64,000 bases of DNA from Symbiodinium natans (GCA_905221605.1 CAJNDS010000724.1:660001-724000), one strand, 5' to 3'; positions 10,448 to 20,730 are shown, counted from the stretch's first letter. A program made the numbers and translations. Notes: generated by a model not told the origin, from the sequence alone.

Positions 10448-11031
10448 CCATCCGGGGTTTGGGGTTTAGGGTTTAGGGTTTAGGGTTTAGGGTTTAGTAA
10501 CCTTGGTTTACCCCCCCCCCCTCCAAGAATAGCTCGACATGCCACAAGCCCACACCCCGTACCTTTAACAACAGGCCGTGAAAGGAGAAGTTAGGGCAGG
10601 GGTAATTTCACCGTACCCCCGAAAATTCTTCCGCAAGTATGCCTATGTCACATAGGCTACGTGGTATGCTAAATATTTCGCAGGACCCACAGACCTACAG
10701 GCCCCAAACCCTGAACCTTACATACCTAAACCCCAAACCCTAAACTCTAAGCCTTGCTTTGACCTACTTGGCATCTCGCGTTAGGATCCGAGTGCGGTAC
10801 CCATAGATGCCCTGGCCGCAATCCACAAGCTACTTGGCAAAAGGGTTGGGGGTTCAGAGTTGTGGCTTTAGAGTTTTGGCCCGGGCTAAGGGTAAAGTGG
10901 GGGGGGGGGGGGGCATAAGTACCCAGTGTTTTGGGAAATTTGGGAAATCCTAGGGTGTAGGGCTTTAGGGTTAAGGTTTTGTCCATCAATACTCAAGACC
11001 TATCCTTCTGTTGTTCCTGTTGTCGACACAG

Positions 11032-11100
11032 CTTACGCCGCGGCAGCAAGGCACTATTGTTTGGGACAGCTACCCCACGTGGCTGACTTATCCTGCTTAG
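11032..11100 (+). CDS. Candidate C-terminal exon
   Basis: After CGACACAG the frame is open from the first base: LTPRQQGTIVWDSYPTWLTY, ending PA and TAG at 11098. A second open frame overlaps it, so the choice is uncertain. Confidence 0.4.
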   Translation, partial: LTPRQQGTIVWDSYPTWLTYPA

Positions 11101-11229
11101 TCAGCCCCAGACTCTCCCTAAACCCTTTTTAGGGTCTAGGGTTTAGAGTTTACCCCAAACCACAAACCCCAAACCCCCAACCTCAACGCTGTCATCGCAA
11201 CATATTCTTAGTTCCTGGACTTGGTAGGC

Positions 11230-11293
11230 CAGTGGTACCCTTTTCCCCTTTTGGGTTGAAGCTTCCCATCAAAAGTAACCCCAAGAAGGGTTT
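11230..11293. mobile_element. Short inverted-repeat element, family P
   Basis: Shares GTGGTACCCTTTTCCCC-like termini with 13389-13466. Degenerate. Confidence 0.4.
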
Positions 11294-11365
11294 TGGGTTT
11301 AGGGTTTCGGGTTTAGGGTTTAGGGTTTAGGGTTTAGGGTTTAGGGCTTAGGGCTTAGGGTTTAG

Positions 11366-11422
11366 GATAGCAGCAAGGAAGGGTGTCGCAAAGTTCTCAG
11401 AAGGGCTTTCGCTTGACAAGGG
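11366..11422 (+). CDS. Candidate internal exon
   Basis: After TTTAG the frame reads IAARKGVAKFSEGLSLDKG, with a GT following AAGG at 11423. The acceptor is supplied by the TTTAG of the repeat itself. Confidence 0.4.
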
Positions 11423-11474
11423 TCTGGCGCCTGAGCCCCGAACTCACACCCCGAGAGTTTGGGAGTCCAACCGG

Positions 11475-11610
11475 GAGTTTAGGGTTTAGGGTTTAGGGCT
11501 TAGGGTTTAGGGTTTAGGGTTTAGGGTTTAGGGTTTAGGGTTTAGGGTTTAGGGTTTAGGGTATCCTAAACCCTGAACCCTGAACCTTGAACCCTGAACC
11601 CTGAACCGTG
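11475..11610. repeat. TTTAGGG array facing CCCTGAA array
   Basis: About twelve TTTAGGG units are followed at once by CCCTAAA/CCCTGAA units, a head-to-head arrangement typical of the introns in this window. Confidence 0.9.
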
Positions 11611-11618
11611 TCAACAAG

Positions 11619-11739
11619 TTTGGGGTTGCGGTCTATGAGCCATCACCCCCAAATAACAAGCCGAAAAGCAGACTGTAGTTACCCGGAGCCTCCCAGGTGC
11701 TTACACAAGCCTACGCGGGAGGCTTTTCAGGACACCTGA
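11619..11739 (+). CDS. Candidate 3' gene part, two segments
   Basis: 11619-11674 follows CAACAAG and reads FGVAVYEPSPPNNKPKSR. A GTAG...CCCAG segment of only 22 bases follows. If it is removed, 11697-11739 continues in frame as LHKPTREAFQDT to a TGA. A 22-base intron would be extraordinarily short, so the join is doubtful although each segment looks coding. Confidence 0.4.
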
Positions 11740-11897
11740 CCGCACGCACTCCTCGGGCGACATGAAAAATAGGGCACCCCCCCCCCCCCCCCCCGGAAAC
11801 CCTAAACCCTAAACCCCAAACCCCAACCCCAAACCCTAAACCCTAAACCCTAAACCCTAAACCAAAAAATAGAGCAACAATTGGGACGTCCTGGTAG

Positions 11898-12099
11898 GCT
11901 TCCGCCGACTCCAGGAGTTCCTTCTTCTTTCAAGAACCACCACCATACTCTGACAATTGCGACCCTGATGCGGGTCCAGCGTATTATGGCGGAGTAGCCC
12001 AACCCGACCCGCCTATGTCGGGAATATTCCTTAAGTTCTGGTCGGGATCCGAATACAGTGGGAAGGTTTTGAATTCAGGGCATGGGGTTCTCCGCGAGC
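11898..12099 (+). CDS. Exon of an unknown protein
   Basis: After TGGTAG an open frame of about 67 codons runs through EPPPYSDNCDPDAGPAYY, GGVAQPDPPMSG and IFLKFWSGSEYSGKVLNS until CCCTAAA repeats begin. This is one of the longest repeat-free coding-like segments. Proline, tyrosine and aspartate rich at first, then mixed. Family not recognised. Confidence 0.55.
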
Positions 12100-12217
12100 C
12101 ACACACCCTAAACCCTAAAACCTAAAACCTAAACCCTAAACCCTAAACCCTAAACCATACCTTCTTCAACGTAAGCTGCCTTGTGCCAGGGCGGCCCTGA
12201 TGTATGGTTCCACATCC

Positions 12218-12330
12218 TCTTGGAGGTTCATAGGTACTTATAACCCCAACTATATCTGTTCTTATAAGCCACCCAAGTCCCCTCTAAGTAGGTTATCACT
12301 GTACTTATAATTGGGGTTTAGTCCGCATGG
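12218..12330. mobile_element. Inverted-repeat element, family C (degenerate copy)
   Basis: The left end TCTTGGAGGTTCATAGGTAC matches the family C terminus (see 54203-54361). The right end is decayed. Confidence 0.5.
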
Positions 12331-12587
12331 ATTCCCCCCCCCCTTCTCTCCTGCGCAAGAGCGCTGCATGCGACTGTTTAAGTACCTCTTATAAAATGCA
12401 TCGGATTGCGTAACCTTTATATGCACATAGATATGTATATATATATACAGAGATGCACACAGGTATAGTTAATGAACTAAACCAGAACCCCAAGGATATG
12501 AATCTTTCTGCGAGCCATGAGCCTTCCGGGCCTGCAATAGTTCTCCCAGGAAAGGGTAAAATTTAAACCCTAAGCCCTGAACCCTAG

Positions 12588-12689
12588 ACCATCCCTCTGC
12601 CGACGTCCCTTGTCGCAGCTCTGGAGCTGCCAGGTCTCAGTGGTCGAGACACCCAAGTACTAAACAGCCTGATGCTCAACCCCGCCTAA
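12588..12689 (+). CDS. C-terminal exon, unknown protein
   Basis: Directly after CCCTAG the frame is open for 33 codons, TIPLPTSLVAALELPGLSG then RDTQVLNSLMLNPA, to TAA at 12687. Leucine-rich, no repeat-derived sequence. Phase 0 at the acceptor. Confidence 0.55.
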   Translation, partial: TIPLPTSLVAALELPGLSGRDTQVLNSLMLNPA

Positions 12690-12732
12690 TTGCCCTGAAC
12701 CCTAAACCCTACACCCGAAGCCCTAAGCCCTA

Positions 12733-12852
12733 CAGGGTGGGGCCCCCTAGTTATAAGTAGAGTTATAAGGGCCCTAAATTGGGTTATAAGGACCCTAAGT
12801 TAGGTTATAAGTCCCTTAACTACAGTTAGTATAGTAAGGGGGCCCCACCCTG
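12733..12852. mobile_element. MITE family A, copy 1
   Basis: A 120-bp element with inverted ends CAGGGTGGGGCCCCCT, flanked on both sides by TA, the target duplication expected of Tc1/mariner-type elements. Nearly identical copies are at 15607-15726, 20611-20730 (inverted) and 23863-23981. Too short to encode a transposase. Confidence 0.9.
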
Positions 12853-12910
12853 TAAGCCCTAGGCCCTAAGCCCGAAACCAACAAAAAAAGAGGCTCGGAG
12901 CCCCTCGCAG

Positions 12911-12953
12911 GAAATCCTGCAAAGCCGCCTGCGTGATCGAATCAAGCTGCCGG
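12911..12953 (+). CDS. Candidate internal exon
   Basis: Between TCGCAG and GTGCCC: EILQSRLRDRIKLP. Charged, helix-like. Short but cleanly bounded. Confidence 0.45.
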
Positions 12954-13031
12954 GTGCCCGGAGCTTCCGAACCCTAAACCCTAAACCCTTAACCCTAAGC
13001 CCTAAGCCCTAACCCCAAAACCCTAAGTTTA

Positions 13032-13155
13032 AGCTACTGTTTGCTTAAGAACCGCCCGAGAGAACTACTGTTTTGAAGATATGTCTGCTTATGAGGGTGA
13101 TACAGGGGCTGTTATTCTGTACTATTCGGATGGTTCCAAAGCAAATAGCAGCTCA
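13032..13155. mobile_element. Inverted-repeat element, family D (decayed copy)
   Basis: The left end CTACTGTTTGCTTAAGAACC and right end AAAGCAAATAGCAGC resemble the family D termini seen intact at 30190-30323. Confidence 0.5.
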
Positions 13156-13321
13156 TTTTCCGTTTAGGAAGGACGAGTTAGTCGATGAACTCGATCATTG
13201 GTCTCCATCGTTGTTTGGGGTACTTGTCCTTCTTCTCGCTTTGTATATATATATATATGCACATGTCCACATATTGACATTGTATCTCTTCAACCCTAAG
13301 CTTTGGCCCTAAACCCTAGAG

Positions 13322-13391
13322 GAGACTCTCATCCTGGCGCTAAAATCATCTCATCTGTTTGATGCGATGCTTTATCAGCTCGTCGCCCAGT
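13322..13391 (+). CDS. Candidate internal exon
   Basis: After TAGAG the frame reads ETLILALKSSHLFDAMLYQL then VAQ. The GT at 13392 is also the start of the family P element. Hydrophobic helix-like composition. Confidence 0.5.
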
Positions 13392-13466
13392 GTGGTACCC
13401 TTTTGCTTGCATTGGTTCTAGGTTCCCTTATATAAAGCAACCAATGCCAAAACGGGTACCCTTTTT
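13389..13466. mobile_element. Inverted-repeat element, family P, abutting an exon
   Basis: GGTACCCTTTTGCTTGCATTGG on the left pairs with CCAATGCCAAAACGGGTACC on the right. Its left end supplies the donor of the exon at 13322. Confidence 0.7.
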
Positions 13467-13748
13467 GAATTGCCCTAAACCCTAAACCCTAAACCCTAAA
13501 TCCTAAACCCTAAACCTCATATGTTAATATGGTTACTGCGCTACCAAGAGATCATTCCTCACCTAGACAGAGCCGCGGCAAGGCAGAAGCGCAGTGGCCG
13601 AGCCTCGAACCCAGACTCCCGGGGTGTCAGTTGGGTTGACGGGAGTCAGGGTTTAGGGTTTAGGGTTTAGGGTTTCGGGTTTCGGGTTTAGGGTTTAGGG
13701 TTTAGGGTCTAAGTGTTCGGGTTTAAAGGTGTTGACGCTGGTGTGAAG

Positions 13749-13964
13749 CGACCTTCAAGACTGCTGCAAAGCCCTTAGAGCTAGGCTGGTTAGTTCTTAG
13801 TCCGGAAGTGAGGGAATGAGGGCCCTATGAAATCCCAAAAGGGGTATACAGGGCCCTCATTCCCTCATTCCCTACTAAGAACCAGGGGGGAAAGGTCTTT
13901 CTGGGTCGCAGGGCTGCTTCTTTATAGTTTGCGAAGCTGTGCAAGCAAACGGGTGGAGGCTTGA
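13749..13964 (+). CDS. Two-exon 3' end of an unknown gene, intron made by a family H element
   Basis: Exon 13749-13788 (TFKTAAKPLELG) is followed by a 97-base element with GTTAGT at its start and ACCAG at its end (13789-13885). Exon 13886-13964 continues in the same frame, ERSFWVAGLLLYSLRSCAS then KRVEA, to TGA at 13962. The join creates a tryptophan codon across the border. A short hydrophobic stretch (VAGLLLYSL) could be a membrane or core segment. Product unknown. Confidence 0.6.
13789..13885 (+). mobile_element. Introner-like element, family H (copy 2)
   Basis: The outer arms contain AGTGAGGGAATGAGGGCCCT and AGGGCCCTCATTCCCTCATT as a near-perfect hairpin. The element begins GT and ends AG and equals the intron exactly. 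Confidence 0.75.
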
Positions 13965-15300
13965 TATGCTGCCGGAGAACCCTATAGCTCTGAATTGAGG
14001 AAGATTTCTTTTGTCATACTAGGGTTCCGAAGCAAGTTGTTGGGAAGGTTTTCTAATTAGTGGGCATTGGGTTCTCTGGGAGCTTTGTTTGGAAAAGGAG
14101 ATTCGGGTCTTTTTTCGTGTTTCTGCGCAGTTTAGGGCCACAAAAGGTTGAGGCTTCACAGTGCTGACAGTTCGGCTACGAACCCAAAAATGAAACCCTC
14201 AAATATAAGAACCCATGCCCTAGGCCGGTGCTTGGAGGTTCAAAAAGTACCCATGAACTTCCAAGCAGACCCTACGACCTTTCTCTGGAAATCTCCAAAC
14301 TTATCGCGCGCCTTTACACCCTATTCCACATTTTCCGTTTAGGGGTTAAATCTGAGAGGATCATATGTAGGTTCGTAAACCCTGAAAAGCCCTAAGCCCC
14401 AAGCCTTACACAAAGATAGTTCTCAAACTTAGCGTCGCTTATATAGTACGGCACCCTTACCAAAAAGACCTCAAAAGGAGCCGTAATTTAGAGAACTACC
14501 CATAAGCCCTGAAAGCCCCAGCCGTTTCTCCTCAACACCATGACCCACTTAGAAGCCCCTTAACGGGCCTGACATGGTTATGATTTGGGTTATACTTTCA
14601 GTTATACTTGGTTAATAAGTACCATGAACCTTCAAGTAAACCCCAAACCCCAAACCCCAAACCAAGTCACAACCCTTTGCCTGAGCCCTCAACCCTAAAC
14701 CCTAAACCCTAGACCCTAAACCCTAAACCCTAAACCCTAGACCCTAAACCCCTTTTTTTGTTTTCTTGAGTTCGGCTCATGCATCCGTTCCCGCTCCTGT
14801 AGCTCCGATAAGCCTCAGGGGAGCCATATAGGCCTTGAACCCTAAACACACTAAGCCCTAAAGGGTTTATAGGGTTTAGGTTTAGGGTTCAGGGTTCAGG
14901 GTTTAGGGTTTCGGGCTTGGATGTTCCCCCTTCAACTAACAGTCCTTTAGGGATGCTAGGGGTACTATGATCCCGACGAAGGACTGATAGTACAAGGGGA
15001 AACATCCCAAGTTTAGTGTTTAGTGTGTAGGGTTTCCTAGACTCCCCAAACCCGAAAGGGTTTTCAGGGTTTAGGATTTAGGGTTTCCTAGACTCCCTAA
15101 ACCCCAAAGGGTTTGTGGGGTCTAGGGTTTAGGGGTTAGGGCCTAAGTTTAAGGTTTCCTAAACTTCCTACTCTCCCGAACCCCCCCAATACTCCCTAAG
15201 CCCCCTCAACCCCCTAACCCCTATCGAACCCGTCAATTTTCAGCGGCCCCCGCAACCCTAAACCCTAAACCCTAAACCCTAAACCCTAAACTCTAAACCT
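13965..15300. repeat. Mixed intergenic or intronic stretch
   Basis: Low density of telomere units at 13965-14640 and no exon with clear edges (the frame at 14148-14342 is doubtful). A collapsed family C element lies at 14228-14266 and a family C right end at 14612-14639. CCCTAAA arrays are at 14690-14750, a family B element at 14916-15011, and degenerate repeats follow. Confidence 0.55.
14916..15011. mobile_element. Inverted-repeat element, family B (copy 1)
   Basis: Left CTTGGATGTTCCCCCTTCAA, right CAAGGGGAAACATCCCAAG. Other copies are at 16185-16284, 24002-24065 (deleted), 25306-25425, 27632-27732 and 27936-28044. Confidence 0.75.
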
Positions 15301-15310
15301 CCCCCCCAAG

Positions 15311-15401
15311 AAAGGCAGCAACCCGCGTGCTTCTCTGGGAATTGCGCCGAGCCTTTTGCGAGAGGCTTGGGTGTGGGAGAGGGGCACCAAGCTCCAGAGT
15401 G
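15311..15401 (+). CDS. Candidate internal exon
   Basis: After CCAAG the frame reads KGSNPRASLGIAPSLLREAW, then VWERGTKLQS, ending at GTGTTG. Thirty codons without repeat character. Confidence 0.5.
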
Positions 15402-15606
15402 GTGTTGGGGTTTAGGATTTAGGGTATAGGGTTTAGGGTTCAGGGTTCAGGGTTTAGTAGGGTTTAGGGTTTAGGGTTTAGGGGTAGCTTAGGGTTTAGG
15501 GTTTAGGGTTTAGGGGACGTTAGGGGCTTAGGGCTCAGGGATTGTGCAGATTTCCGTTCAGGCTTGAGGGCATGGGCATGAATGCCTGAAAACGCAATAA
15601 CTTATA

Positions 15607-15726
15607 CAGGGTGGGGCCCCCTAGTTATAAGTAGAGTTATAAGGGCCCTAAATTGGGTTATAAGGACCCTAAGTTAGGTTATAAGTCCCTTAACTACAGT
15701 TAGTATAGTAAGGGGGCCCCACCCTG
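15607..15726. mobile_element. MITE family A, copy 2
   Basis: 120 bp, same orientation as and almost base-for-base equal to 12733-12852, again flanked by TA. Confidence 0.9.
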
Positions 15727-15910
15727 TAAGCCCCAAACTTTAAGCCCGAGAAGCCCAAAGCCTATAAGCCCTAAACAGGACGCTCTCGGCAAATCAGCCC
15801 TAAACACTGAACCCTAAACCCCAAAGCCTAAACCCTAAACCCTAAACCCTAAGCCCCAAACCCTAAACCCTAAACCCAAAACCCTAAACCCTAAACCCTA
15901 ACGCGCACAG

Positions 15911-15960
15911 CCCGCAAGGCGCACCCCAGACTTGGCCCTGGCGGTACCTGGCCCAGGAAG
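15911..15960 (+). CDS. Candidate internal exon
   Basis: Between GCACAG and GTTTCC: PARRTPDLALAVPGPG. A second frame is also open. Confidence 0.35.
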
Positions 15961-16184
15961 GTTTCCAAGGGCCTTTCGAGGGTTAGGGCTTAGGGTTTAG
16001 GGCTTAGGGTTTTGGGCTTTAGGGTTTGTGCTTGAGGGGCATCTTGAGGGTTTCTGTTTAGGAAAGGTTCTTTTTAACAGGGTCTTCAGTGTTTTTTAAA
16101 GTGCTATTTTTTTGGCTTGTTGAGTGGGAGGTCCGTCATTTAGGATGTGAAGGGTGCAGGATGTAGGATATTTTCAACATCGGG

Positions 16185-16284
16185 TTGGGATGTTCCCCCT
16201 TATACTAACAGTCCTTCATAGCTATTACAATAGGGGGTACTAGACTCCCTACTAAGGACTGTTCGTATAAGGGGAACATCCCAA
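16185..16284. mobile_element. Inverted-repeat element, family B (copy 2)
   Basis: TTGGGATGTTCCCCCTTATA on the left and TATAAGGGGAACATCCCAA on the right form the family consensus. Confidence 0.85.
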
Positions 16285-16592
16285 GTTTGGGTGTAGAAGC
16301 TTCTGCTGCGGTGTCACCCTTGTGCGGGGCAGTTTGCGAGGAACCTCAAAACGATCGGGGGGGGGGGGGGGCAGGTTTTCCCTGTCTTGACCCACGCCTG
16401 TGATCTTTTTCAGAGGGCCTTGTGATGCGCCTCCACAAAGTTAGGGTCTAGGGTTGAAGGTTTAGGGTTGAAGGTTTAGGGTTTAGGGCTTAGGGCTTGT
16501 TTTAGGGTTAGGAATTAGGGTTTAGGGTTAGGAATTAGGGTTTAGGGTTGAGGGTTTAGACTTTGGGCTGCTGGGCGTGGGCTTGGGGTAAG

Positions 16593-16662
16593 GGGCGCAC
16601 GATGCTGTCAAGGCCCATTTGCTGGAGAGTGGCGCCCGGACGCGGCCGCGGGAGGAGGCGGG
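16593..16662 (+). CDS. Candidate ankyrin-type exon
   Basis: Reads AHDAVKAHLLESGARTRPRE, which fits the second half of an ankyrin repeat (xxVxxLLExGAxxxxxx). Donor GT is in the following TTTAGGG. Only one partial repeat is visible. Confidence 0.45.
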
Positions 16663-16699
16663 GTTTAGGGTTTAGGGCTTAGGGCTTAGGGCTTAGGGT

Positions 16700-18050
16700 T
16701 TAGGGGGGGGATTAGGGTTTTAGGGTTTAGGGTTTAGGGTTTAGGGTTTAGGGTTTAGGGTTTAGGGTAAGTTTAGGGTCGAGACAGCTTCGGGTCTTTC
16801 TTGGTGTGTTTTTTCATGATGCAATATAGCTTGTTTCATATCCTGAGTTCGAGTCCTATAACCGCCAATTATTAAACCAGAATGATTATGACAATACAAA
16901 TAGTAATAATACTCACGCTACAGCAAGACTGGCAGAAGCTAGGTACTGATATGCAAAGAACCCGGATTTAGGGTTTAGGGTAAATTCTGGGACTGCTCAA
17001 CCCTACTAAGCCTTCAACCCTGATAGCCCCAAAACCCTAGAGTTTGGCATTTCAACCCTACCAAGCCTTCAACCCTTATAGAAACCCCCTAAACCCTAAA
17101 CCCTAAACTTTAAATCCTAAACCCTAAACCCTAAACCCTAAACCATAAACCCTAAACCCTAAACCCTAGGTTTGGGATTTAGCTCCAGGGGTTCGCATGT
17201 ACACGTGGGTTCGTCGCAGTCCTAACGTCGGCCCCCCATACCTCCAATAAAGCCCCCCGAGTGCCTTGAAGACTTAGAGTTTAGGGTTTAGGGTTTTAGG
17301 GTTTAGGGTTTAGGGTTTAGGGTTTAGGGTTTAGGGTTCAGAATTTTGGGTTTAGGGTTAGGAAAGGTTTCGGGCTTGAGATTTAGGGCTTGGGGCGTCT
17401 GGAAAGGCGAGTGCCGGTGCTGAGGCCGCGATAGCTCATAAACCTAAGCCGTAATAGTTAAGGGTTTAGGATTCCCAGGTATAGGCCATGATGTGACGAT
17501 CAAGTTGTGCTTACGCATAGCACAGCTGCTAAAATCACAGGCTTCGGAGCCCAGGGTCGGGTTGGGAGTGAGACTTGGGCCTAGCATGTTTTGAGGGAGA
17601 ACTTGAGTTTTGTTTTTTTTTGCGCGGGGGGGGGGGGGGGGGGGGGGCTGAGGGTCTAAGGTCCGTGCTCTATGGTTAGGAGCGAGCAAGCCACTGGAAG
17701 CACATGTTGGGCTCAGGCTGCACCTTGCCGAGAACTCAAGATCTTGGCCTAAACACGCTTGGTTGGGCTTCAACCGCTGAAAAGGTTCTGGCTTTTGCAA
17801 CGTTTCAGGGGTCGAGGGTCTCAGGACAGGACTGAGGGGTAGGGCCGGGTAGGGTTTAGGGCTTAGATTCTGCCATGTGTTTACCTCAACCGCTCATGGC
17901 CATGGATATTTGGATACAATTCGATCCGACAGACGCAGAGTATACCTGAGTCCAAACCCTTATTAAGCCTAAGACCAAACCTAAACTCTAAACCCCCGAA
18001 ACCGTACCCCGTCAGATCCTAAACGCCAACTGGGTCTGTCCGCTCGTGTG
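16700..18050. repeat. Repeat-rich stretch without a supported exon
   Basis: TTTAGGG array 16715-16770. 16790-16960 is unique AT-richer sequence. CCCTAAA 17095-17170, TTTAGGG 17278-17340. A G run of about 22 lies at 17625-17647. The minus-strand frame at 17444-17800 crosses the G run and is not accepted. Confidence 0.5.
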
Positions 18051-18053
18051 CAG

Positions 18054-18100
18054 GAAGACATGAACAGCGACGACGACGAGGACGTCCCGAGAGCTTGGCC
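18054..18100 (+). CDS. Candidate acidic exon
   Basis: After GTGTGCAG: EDMNSDDDEDVPRAWPP. A strongly acidic patch typical of disordered or nuclear proteins. The donor is unclear (GTCCCG at 18084 or later). Confidence 0.4.
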
Positions 18101-18249
18101 CCCTAAACCCTAAACCCTAAACCCTAAACCTTAAACCCTAAGCCCTAAGCCCTAAGCCCTAAGCCCTAAGCCCTAGGCCCTAAGCCCTAGGCCCTAGGCC
18201 CTAGGCCCTACAGGCCCTAGGCCCTCAGCCTAAATACACCCTAAACCCT

Positions 18250-19395
18250 AAACCCTAAACGTTTTGGGTTGAAGGGGCCATCAGCCCTGTCCCTCCTGTT
18301 TCCAGAGTGTGACCTAGATTAGAGCTCTTGTTTGTGTTGGTTGTCGGTACGTTTCAGCTGCAACAGGGTTTAGGGTTTAGGGTTTAGGGTTTAGGGAACA
18401 CACAAGAATCGAGACCCCCCCCCTCCGCCGAACAAAAGAAGCGTTGGACAAACAAACATCAACAGCCCAATCCCACAACTTAAACAAAGCAGCCTCAATG
18501 CCATCACCTCAAGCCTTTACCCATCTACCGACTGCAGAAATATTCGAACCCTATACCCATGAAATCTAAGCTCCAAACCCCTTAACCCAAACCCCAAAAC
18601 CCACCTTTCTGCCCCCATCTGCAACCCCCTCTGACTCCTTTAGCTCCTTTTGGGCAGGTCTGGAAAGGGCAAAACCAAAGTCCGGGAATCTTTTACAACC
18701 CATACCATAGGAACCCTAAATCCTAAACCCTTGTACCGCAATGAACCCGATCTGCGCCTAGCACCCTGACCCTAAACCCTCGCACCCTTGAGCCCTAAAC
18801 CCTCAACCCTAAACCCCAAACCTTAATTCCCAAGCCCTAAGCCTAAACTCTAACCTTTCAGATGTCAATCAGGACCCTGCTGGACACCCTGGCGGCTCTC
18901 GATATGCCACGGACACTGGGGTGCAGGGGTAGGGTTTGCGAACTGGCTCCTATTGTCCACAGGGGCTCACTACCATTTGCTTAAGAACCCCCCCCCCCCC
19001 CTCGGCCAAAAAGTTATGATTTAGAAAACCCGAATATTACCCTTAGAATGAAGAACATTTTCTCTTTCATGGGTGGCTCTTAAGCAAATAGCATTTTGGG
19101 GCTTTCGAGTAGTCCTCGGCGCTTTTGGTTGGGCTCAAGACCCTTGAAAACTGGGACTCGGAAGCAGAGTGGGAACAAGGGCCTACGTGTTTTAGGGTGT
19201 AGGTTCCCGTATATGCCCCTTTAAACCCAAAGGGCACCCCTGTTGTTCCTAGGTTATTCTTGGGTCTAGGGGAGGTGTTGGGGTTTAGGGTTGAGGCTTG
19301 TTGGGATAGGGGGTTTAGGGTTTAGGGTTAGCTATACTACTTGTGCAACCATACCAAGGGTACTTGTTGTGACCCTACGTATATCTAGCACAGAG
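18250..19395. other. Mixed stretch, no firm exon
   Basis: Short telomere blocks, a C-rich segment at 18410-18890 with no coding signal, a family D element (18970-19092) and a family N fragment (19204-19271). Confidence 0.5.
18970..19092. mobile_element. Inverted-repeat element, family D (copy)
   Basis: Left ACCATTTGCTTAAGAACCCC followed by a C run, right GTGGCTCTTAAGCAAATAGC. Confidence 0.7.
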
Positions 19396-19398
19396 CCC

Positions 19399-19504
19399 CC
19401 TAAACCCTAAACCCTAAACCCTAAACCCTAAACCCTAAACCCTAAACCCTAAACCCTAAACCCTAAACCCTAAACCCTAAACCCTAAACCCTAAACCCTA
19501 AACC
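19399..19504 (-). repeat. CCCTAAA array
   Basis: About 15 perfect units immediately upstream of the exon at 19520; it forms the 3' part of an intron. Confidence 0.95.
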
Positions 19505-19519
19505 CACACAAAGAGACAG

Positions 19520-19578
19520 GAGTACGACGACGCGCCGAGAAACAGCCTCGACCTCCTGGCTCTCAACAGGCCGATGAA
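19520..19578 (+). CDS. Internal exon, unknown protein
   Basis: Clean edges: acceptor AGACAG, donor GTGTTTAGGG. The frame reads EYDDAPRNSLDLLALNRPMK across its length. CCCTAAA array before, TTTAGGG array after. Confidence 0.55.
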
Positions 19579-19927
19579 GTGTTTAGGGTTTCGGGTTTAG
19601 GCTTTCGGGTTTTGGGTTTAGGGTTTAGGGTTTAGGGTTTGGGGTGTAGGGGTTTAGGGTTTAGGGCTAAACTCCAAGCCCTAGACCCTATGGTTGAGGG
19701 CTTATGGGGACCTTTCATGTTTCATTGGTTACCTGATGGTCATAATATCTCCCACTAGAACTAGAAAACTATGTGTGTACCCAAATAAGAGGAACTTCGA
19801 CTCTGGGAGATTCCTAAACCCTAAACCCATAGAAAAGTTGGGCTTTCATCGGGGGGGGGGGGGGGGGGGGGAGGTTCAGTGGAGTTTGCTGGGCCTCCTG
19901 CGCATGTCCTGGCATCTGGCATCGAGG

Positions 19928-20066
19928 GGCCCTCATAAGGGACCTTGGCGGTTATTTCGGAGTTATTTAGGGGCTACTTGGTATATAGGGATTGTAGAAG
20001 GCATATATATATATATACAGATATCTATATATATATATATGTATATATATAGAGGGGGTTTTCTAG
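19928..20066. mobile_element. Family L repeat with (TA)n
   Basis: Shares CCTTATAAGGGACCTTAGGGG-like and TTATTTAGGGGCTACTTG motifs with 29647-29760 and 31766-31895. Terminal repeats are not clear. Confidence 0.5.
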
Positions 20067-20121
20067 GGGAATAAGATTAGGGGTCCCTTCGAGGGGTCCC
20101 TCCTTGTACCCCTAGTGGCAG

Positions 20122-20171
20122 GTTTGCAGAGCCACAGAAGCTGGAGCTCGCCATCAAGAAGGCTTCTTGGG
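20122..20171 (+). CDS. Candidate internal exon
   Basis: After GTGGCAG: FAEPQKLELAIKKASW. Amphipathic, helix-like. Donor at GGTTAAG. Confidence 0.5.
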
Positions 20172-20402
20172 GTTAAGGGTTTGGATTTTGGGGTTTCAGG
20201 GTTCAGGGTTCAGGGTTTAGGGTTTAGGGTTTAGGGTTTAGGGCCAGGGTTTAGGCACTTTTGTTGGAATTTAGGGTTTAGGTTTTTAGGGCTATGTTGT
20301 GGGCACTCGCTTTCTTCTTTAACACAAGAGGGCGCCGTTTGAGACTGCCCCGACGTCCTCCAGGCTCTTGCCGCCAAAATCCCTAATCCCTAAAACCCGA
20401 AA

Positions 20403-20487
20403 CCCCTACTCCTTAATTAAGGAATACACCCGAATTCACAATAATGATCCGAAGTATAAATTGGGGTATATTCCTCAATTAAGGGGT
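20403..20487. mobile_element. Small hairpin element
   Basis: CCTTAATTAAGGAATACACCC on the left pairs with GGTATATTCCTCAATTAAGG on the right. Confidence 0.6.
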
Positions 20488-20516
20488 TTTGGAAGATCTG
20501 GGTTCTGGCATTAGCC

Positions 20517-20610
20517 TAAGGGTCCATTGTTATATACTTGGGCCCCAAAGTCCTTTTATCGGAAGAACCTTAAGGACCAAGTATTCCCTAGTTAGTTGCA
20601 TGGACCCTTA
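20517..20610. mobile_element. Inverted-repeat element, family G (copy)
   Basis: TAAGGGTCCATTGTTATATA and TTGCATGGACCCTTA ends, with an inner pair TACTTGGGCCCCAAAGTCC / GGACCAAGTATTCC. Copies are at 55707-55808, 59826-59884 (deleted) and 29251-29307 (partial). Family A copy 3 starts at its right edge. Confidence 0.7.
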
Positions 20611-20730
20611 CAGGGTGGGGCCCCCTTACTATACTAACTGTAGTTAAGGGACTTATAACCTAACTTAGGGTCCTTATAACCCAATTTAGGGCCCTTATAA
20701 CTCTACTTATAACTAGGGGGCCCCACCCTG
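20611..20730. mobile_element. MITE family A, copy 3 (inverted)
   Basis: 120 bp, reverse orientation to the other copies, TA on both sides, butted against a family G element. Confidence 0.9.

Noticed and set aside
16848-16872. GAGTTCGAGTCCTATAACCGCCA looks like a tRNA T-loop plus CCA end
   Set aside because: The T-stem does not pair and no D- or anticodon arms can be folded upstream.
17444-17800. 118-codon minus-strand frame
   Set aside because: It runs through a 22-base homopolymer (polyproline) and telomere variants; no splice or start support.
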